64,000 nucleotides of DNA from Flavobacteriales bacterium UBA7878 (GTDB lineage: Bacteria > Bacteroidota > Bacteroidia > Flavobacteriales > Schleiferiaceae): assembly GCA_002501205.1 (NCBI GenBank), contig DLRW01000022.1:2163-66162 (forward strand), read 5' to 3'. Positions 62,742 through 64,000 of the stretch are shown piece after piece. Below the pieces are notes generated by a model that made no database searches, had not been told where the DNA came from, and was given only the letters and a program-made list of their open reading frames with translations. The stretch's first letter is position 1, and every line of letters starts with the position of its first letter. Both the position numbers and the translations under genes were made by a program.

Positions 62742-63460
62742 TGGGCCATTTCAATTTCTCGCAGATAGCGCTGAATGGTGTTTTCTAAACCAAGGTACAG
62801 CGCATCCGAAATTAAAGCATGACCAATAGATACTTCGGCTAAATGGGGGACTTCCTTCGTGAAATAGCGGAGGTTATTTAAGTCTAAATCGTGACCTGCA
62901 TTTATGCCTAAGCCCAGCTCATGTGCCAGGAGGGCCGCCTCGCGATATGCTTTAACCGCCGCCTTTGGATTAATGGGGTACTCACGGGCATAGTTTTCCG
63001 TGTATAATTCAATGCGATCGGTACCGGTTTGAGCCACCGCTTTTATTTGTTCGGGATCACATTCCATAAATACCGAAACTCGTATCCCGGCGTTTTTGAA
63101 AGTAGGGATCACCTCATTTAAAAAGGCTTGGTTTTCGATGGCATTCCAGCCGGCATTTGAAGTGAGTACTCCAGGTGGATCAGGTACGAGGGTAACTTGA
63201 GCAGGAGCCGCTTCTAAAACCAGGACGATAAAATCTTCCGAAGGATATCCTTCGATATTAAATTCGGTTGAGACAACTTTTGTGAGTTCGCGAACGTCAT
63301 TATAACGTATATGGCGTTCATCAGGACGTGGGTGAACCGTGATTCCCTGGGCGCCAAAACGCTCACAATTTTGAGCCGCCAGAATCAAATCTGGAACATT
63401 GCCTCCCCGGGCATTGCGCAGGGTTGCAATTTTATTAATGTTAACGGAAAGCTTTGTCAT
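62738..63460 (-). CDS. pdxJ: pyridoxine 5'-phosphate synthase
   Basis: ATG 63460 (MTKLSVNINKIATLR) gives 240 residues, the usual size; a longer frame would extend through the divergent promoter. PdxJ motifs include LSVNINKIATLRNARGG, GITVHPRPDERHI, QVTLVPDPPG, GINAGHDLDLNN and VSIGHALISDAL. It condenses 1-deoxyxylulose 5-phosphate with aminoacetone phosphate for vitamin B6 synthesis. It precedes ldcA and yraN as one operon. Confidence 0.97.
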   Translation of the reverse strand: MTKLSVNINKIATLRNARGGNVPDLILAAQNCERFGAQGITVHPRPDERHIRYNDVRELTKVVSTEFNIEGYPSEDFIVLVLEAAPAQVTLVPDPPGVLTSNAGWNAIENQAFLNEVIPTFKNAGIRVSVFMECDPEQIKAVAQTGTDRIELYTENYAREYPINPKAAVKAYREAALLAHELGLGINAGHDLDLNNLRYFTKEVPHLAEVSIGHALISDALYLGLENTIQRYLREIEMAQ

Positions 63461-63466
63461 GGTTGG

Positions 63467-63474
63467 CAAAGATA
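63467..63474 (-). promoter_or_regulatory. -7 element for pdxJ
   Basis: On the minus strand this is TATCTTTG, a full TAnnTTTG match, ending 6 bases before the ATG at 63460. The mRNA would have almost no leader. The divergent CBS gene has its own -7 element only 7 bases away. Confidence 0.55.
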
Positions 63475-63480
63475 AAGCCT

Positions 63481-63488
63481 TATGTTTG
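63481..63488 (+). promoter_or_regulatory. -7 element that fixes the start of the CBS gene
   Basis: TATGTTTG is a full TAnnTTTG match. The ATG at 63482 lies inside it, so the true start is the next ATG in frame, 63497. Confidence 0.55.
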
Positions 63489-63496
63489 CTTTGAAT

Positions 63497-64000
63497 ATGA
63501 GAGTAAGAGATCACATTCTGAATGATTTTAAACCCCTGAGTACCGGGGAACGAGTAGCGGATATTATGTTGGCTATGGAGGAGTTGAAATGTAGCCATTT
63601 ACCGGTATTGCATGAGGGTGCCTATTTGGGCCTGATCTCTGAAGATGATCTGTTGGATATCCAAAATGATCAGGATACCTTAGAAAAGCATCTCAAGGTA
63701 ATAAAGCCCTATAAAGTGCAGGCTGATACCCATATTTATGAGGCTATTCAAGTAATTGGCGAAGGGAATTTAACCTGTTTGCCAGTGATTGATGAGCAAG
63801 GTCAGTATATAGGTTATGTTTCACCTCAAGAATTAATGTGGGATTTAGGTCGTCAGGTTTCCTATGCCGAGCGCGGCGGTGTGGTGGTTTTGCGTCTGCC
63901 TGTTCGCGATTACCATATCTCTCAAATCGCCCAAATTGTAGAGTCGGAAGATGCCTTGATTTTAGGATTGCAATTGCGTTCTCAGGCTAATGACTTTATC
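63497..64000 (+). CDS. CBS-pair protein, partial (runs off the window)
   Basis: The frame from ATG 63497 starts MRVRDHILNDFKPLSTGERV and continues without stop to 64000 (168 codons). It holds two CBS domains: SHLPVLHEGAYLGLISEDDL (about 37-56) and LTCLPVIDEQGQYIGYVSPQ (about 99-118), followed by a third segment (VVVLRLPVRDYHISQIAQIV). CBS pairs bind adenine nucleotides and regulate other proteins. In Bacteroidota such a gene commonly lies next to NAD kinase, which would be just outside the window. Confidence 0.85.
   Translation, partial: MRVRDHILNDFKPLSTGERVADIMLAMEELKCSHLPVLHEGAYLGLISEDDLLDIQNDQDTLEKHLKVIKPYKVQADTHIYEAIQVIGEGNLTCLPVIDEQGQYIGYVSPQELMWDLGRQVSYAERGGVVVLRLPVRDYHISQIAQIVESEDALILGLQLRSQANDFI

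Noticed and set aside
63461..63598. N-terminal extension of pdxJ beyond 63460
   Set aside because: It would run through two -7 elements and into the divergent CBS gene; the family starts at the ATG at 63460.
1..64000. CRISPR arrays, insertion sequences, prophage or integrative element
   Set aside because: No regularly spaced direct repeats, transposase, integrase or phage structural genes were seen; the housekeeping genes are contiguous and similar in style.

Overview
This window looks like a chromosomal segment of a member of the Bacteroidota, most likely a marine Flavobacteriales (Cryomorphaceae/Schleiferiaceae-like) bacterium. The clues are several type IX secretion (T9SS) C-terminal sorting domains, a stand-alone gliding-motility-associated (CHU_C) protein, a PorV/PorQ-type barrel, a TonB receptor with a CarboxypepD_reg-like N-terminus, and a DAHP synthase-chorismate mutase fusion. 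Many starts lack a Shine-Dalgarno site, and several promoters carry the Bacteroidota -7 element TAnnTTTG. Coding density is very high. I see no tRNA, rRNA, CRISPR array, insertion sequence or prophage.

Layout. Position 1-220 is the N-terminal part of a TrhO tRNA hydroxylase. The 394-10080 block is mostly envelope or stress proteins on the + strand: an S41 peptidase lipoprotein with an extra beta domain, a YD-repeat lipoprotein, an AraC/methyltransferase Ada-like protein, a TlpA-like thioredoxin with a DUF3738-like tail, a very long TraB/GumN protein, and a membrane J-domain protein whose HPD motif reads HPQ. At 10119-11423 an Rrf2 regulator and an NmrA-type quinone oxidoreductase share a duplicated 19-bp inverted repeat. 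From 11628 to 16206 lie small genes: a zinc-ribbon pair, GNAT, SnoaL-like, DUF2007 and SET-domain proteins. From 16290 to 19630 are a LamG surface protein with a T9SS signal and a TPR/LuxR-type membrane regulator.

The 19851-41000 stretch is mainly housekeeping: acyltransferase, leuS, tryptophan dioxygenase, an M23 peptidase with an altered zinc motif, recJ, YceI, DAHP synthase-chorismate mutase, Usp, malic enzyme, hflX, pgi, a fatty acid desaturase and an Nfu scaffold.

The most distinctive region is 42034-57015. It is about 15 kb of minus-strand genes, most separated by 11 nt or less or overlapping by 4-11 nt. They encode a secreted EEP-family nuclease, two large surface proteins (one with OB-fold segments of the kind that accompany extracellular nucleases), a lipoprotein, a TonB receptor, a PorV-like barrel, an NHL-like lipoprotein, a stand-alone CHU_C protein, a DUF2141 protein, a small barrel and a second S41 peptidase. 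A strong intrinsic terminator sits inside the run at 51271-51300. I propose that this is a surface-exposed nucleic-acid-processing and uptake locus; that function is inferred.

The right end (57196-64000) carries an outer-membrane protein, an AsmA-like protein, an RluB-type pseudouridine synthase, YraN, LdcA and PdxJ. It ends with a divergently transcribed CBS-domain gene that runs off the window. The ends of the window truncate trhO and the CBS gene.
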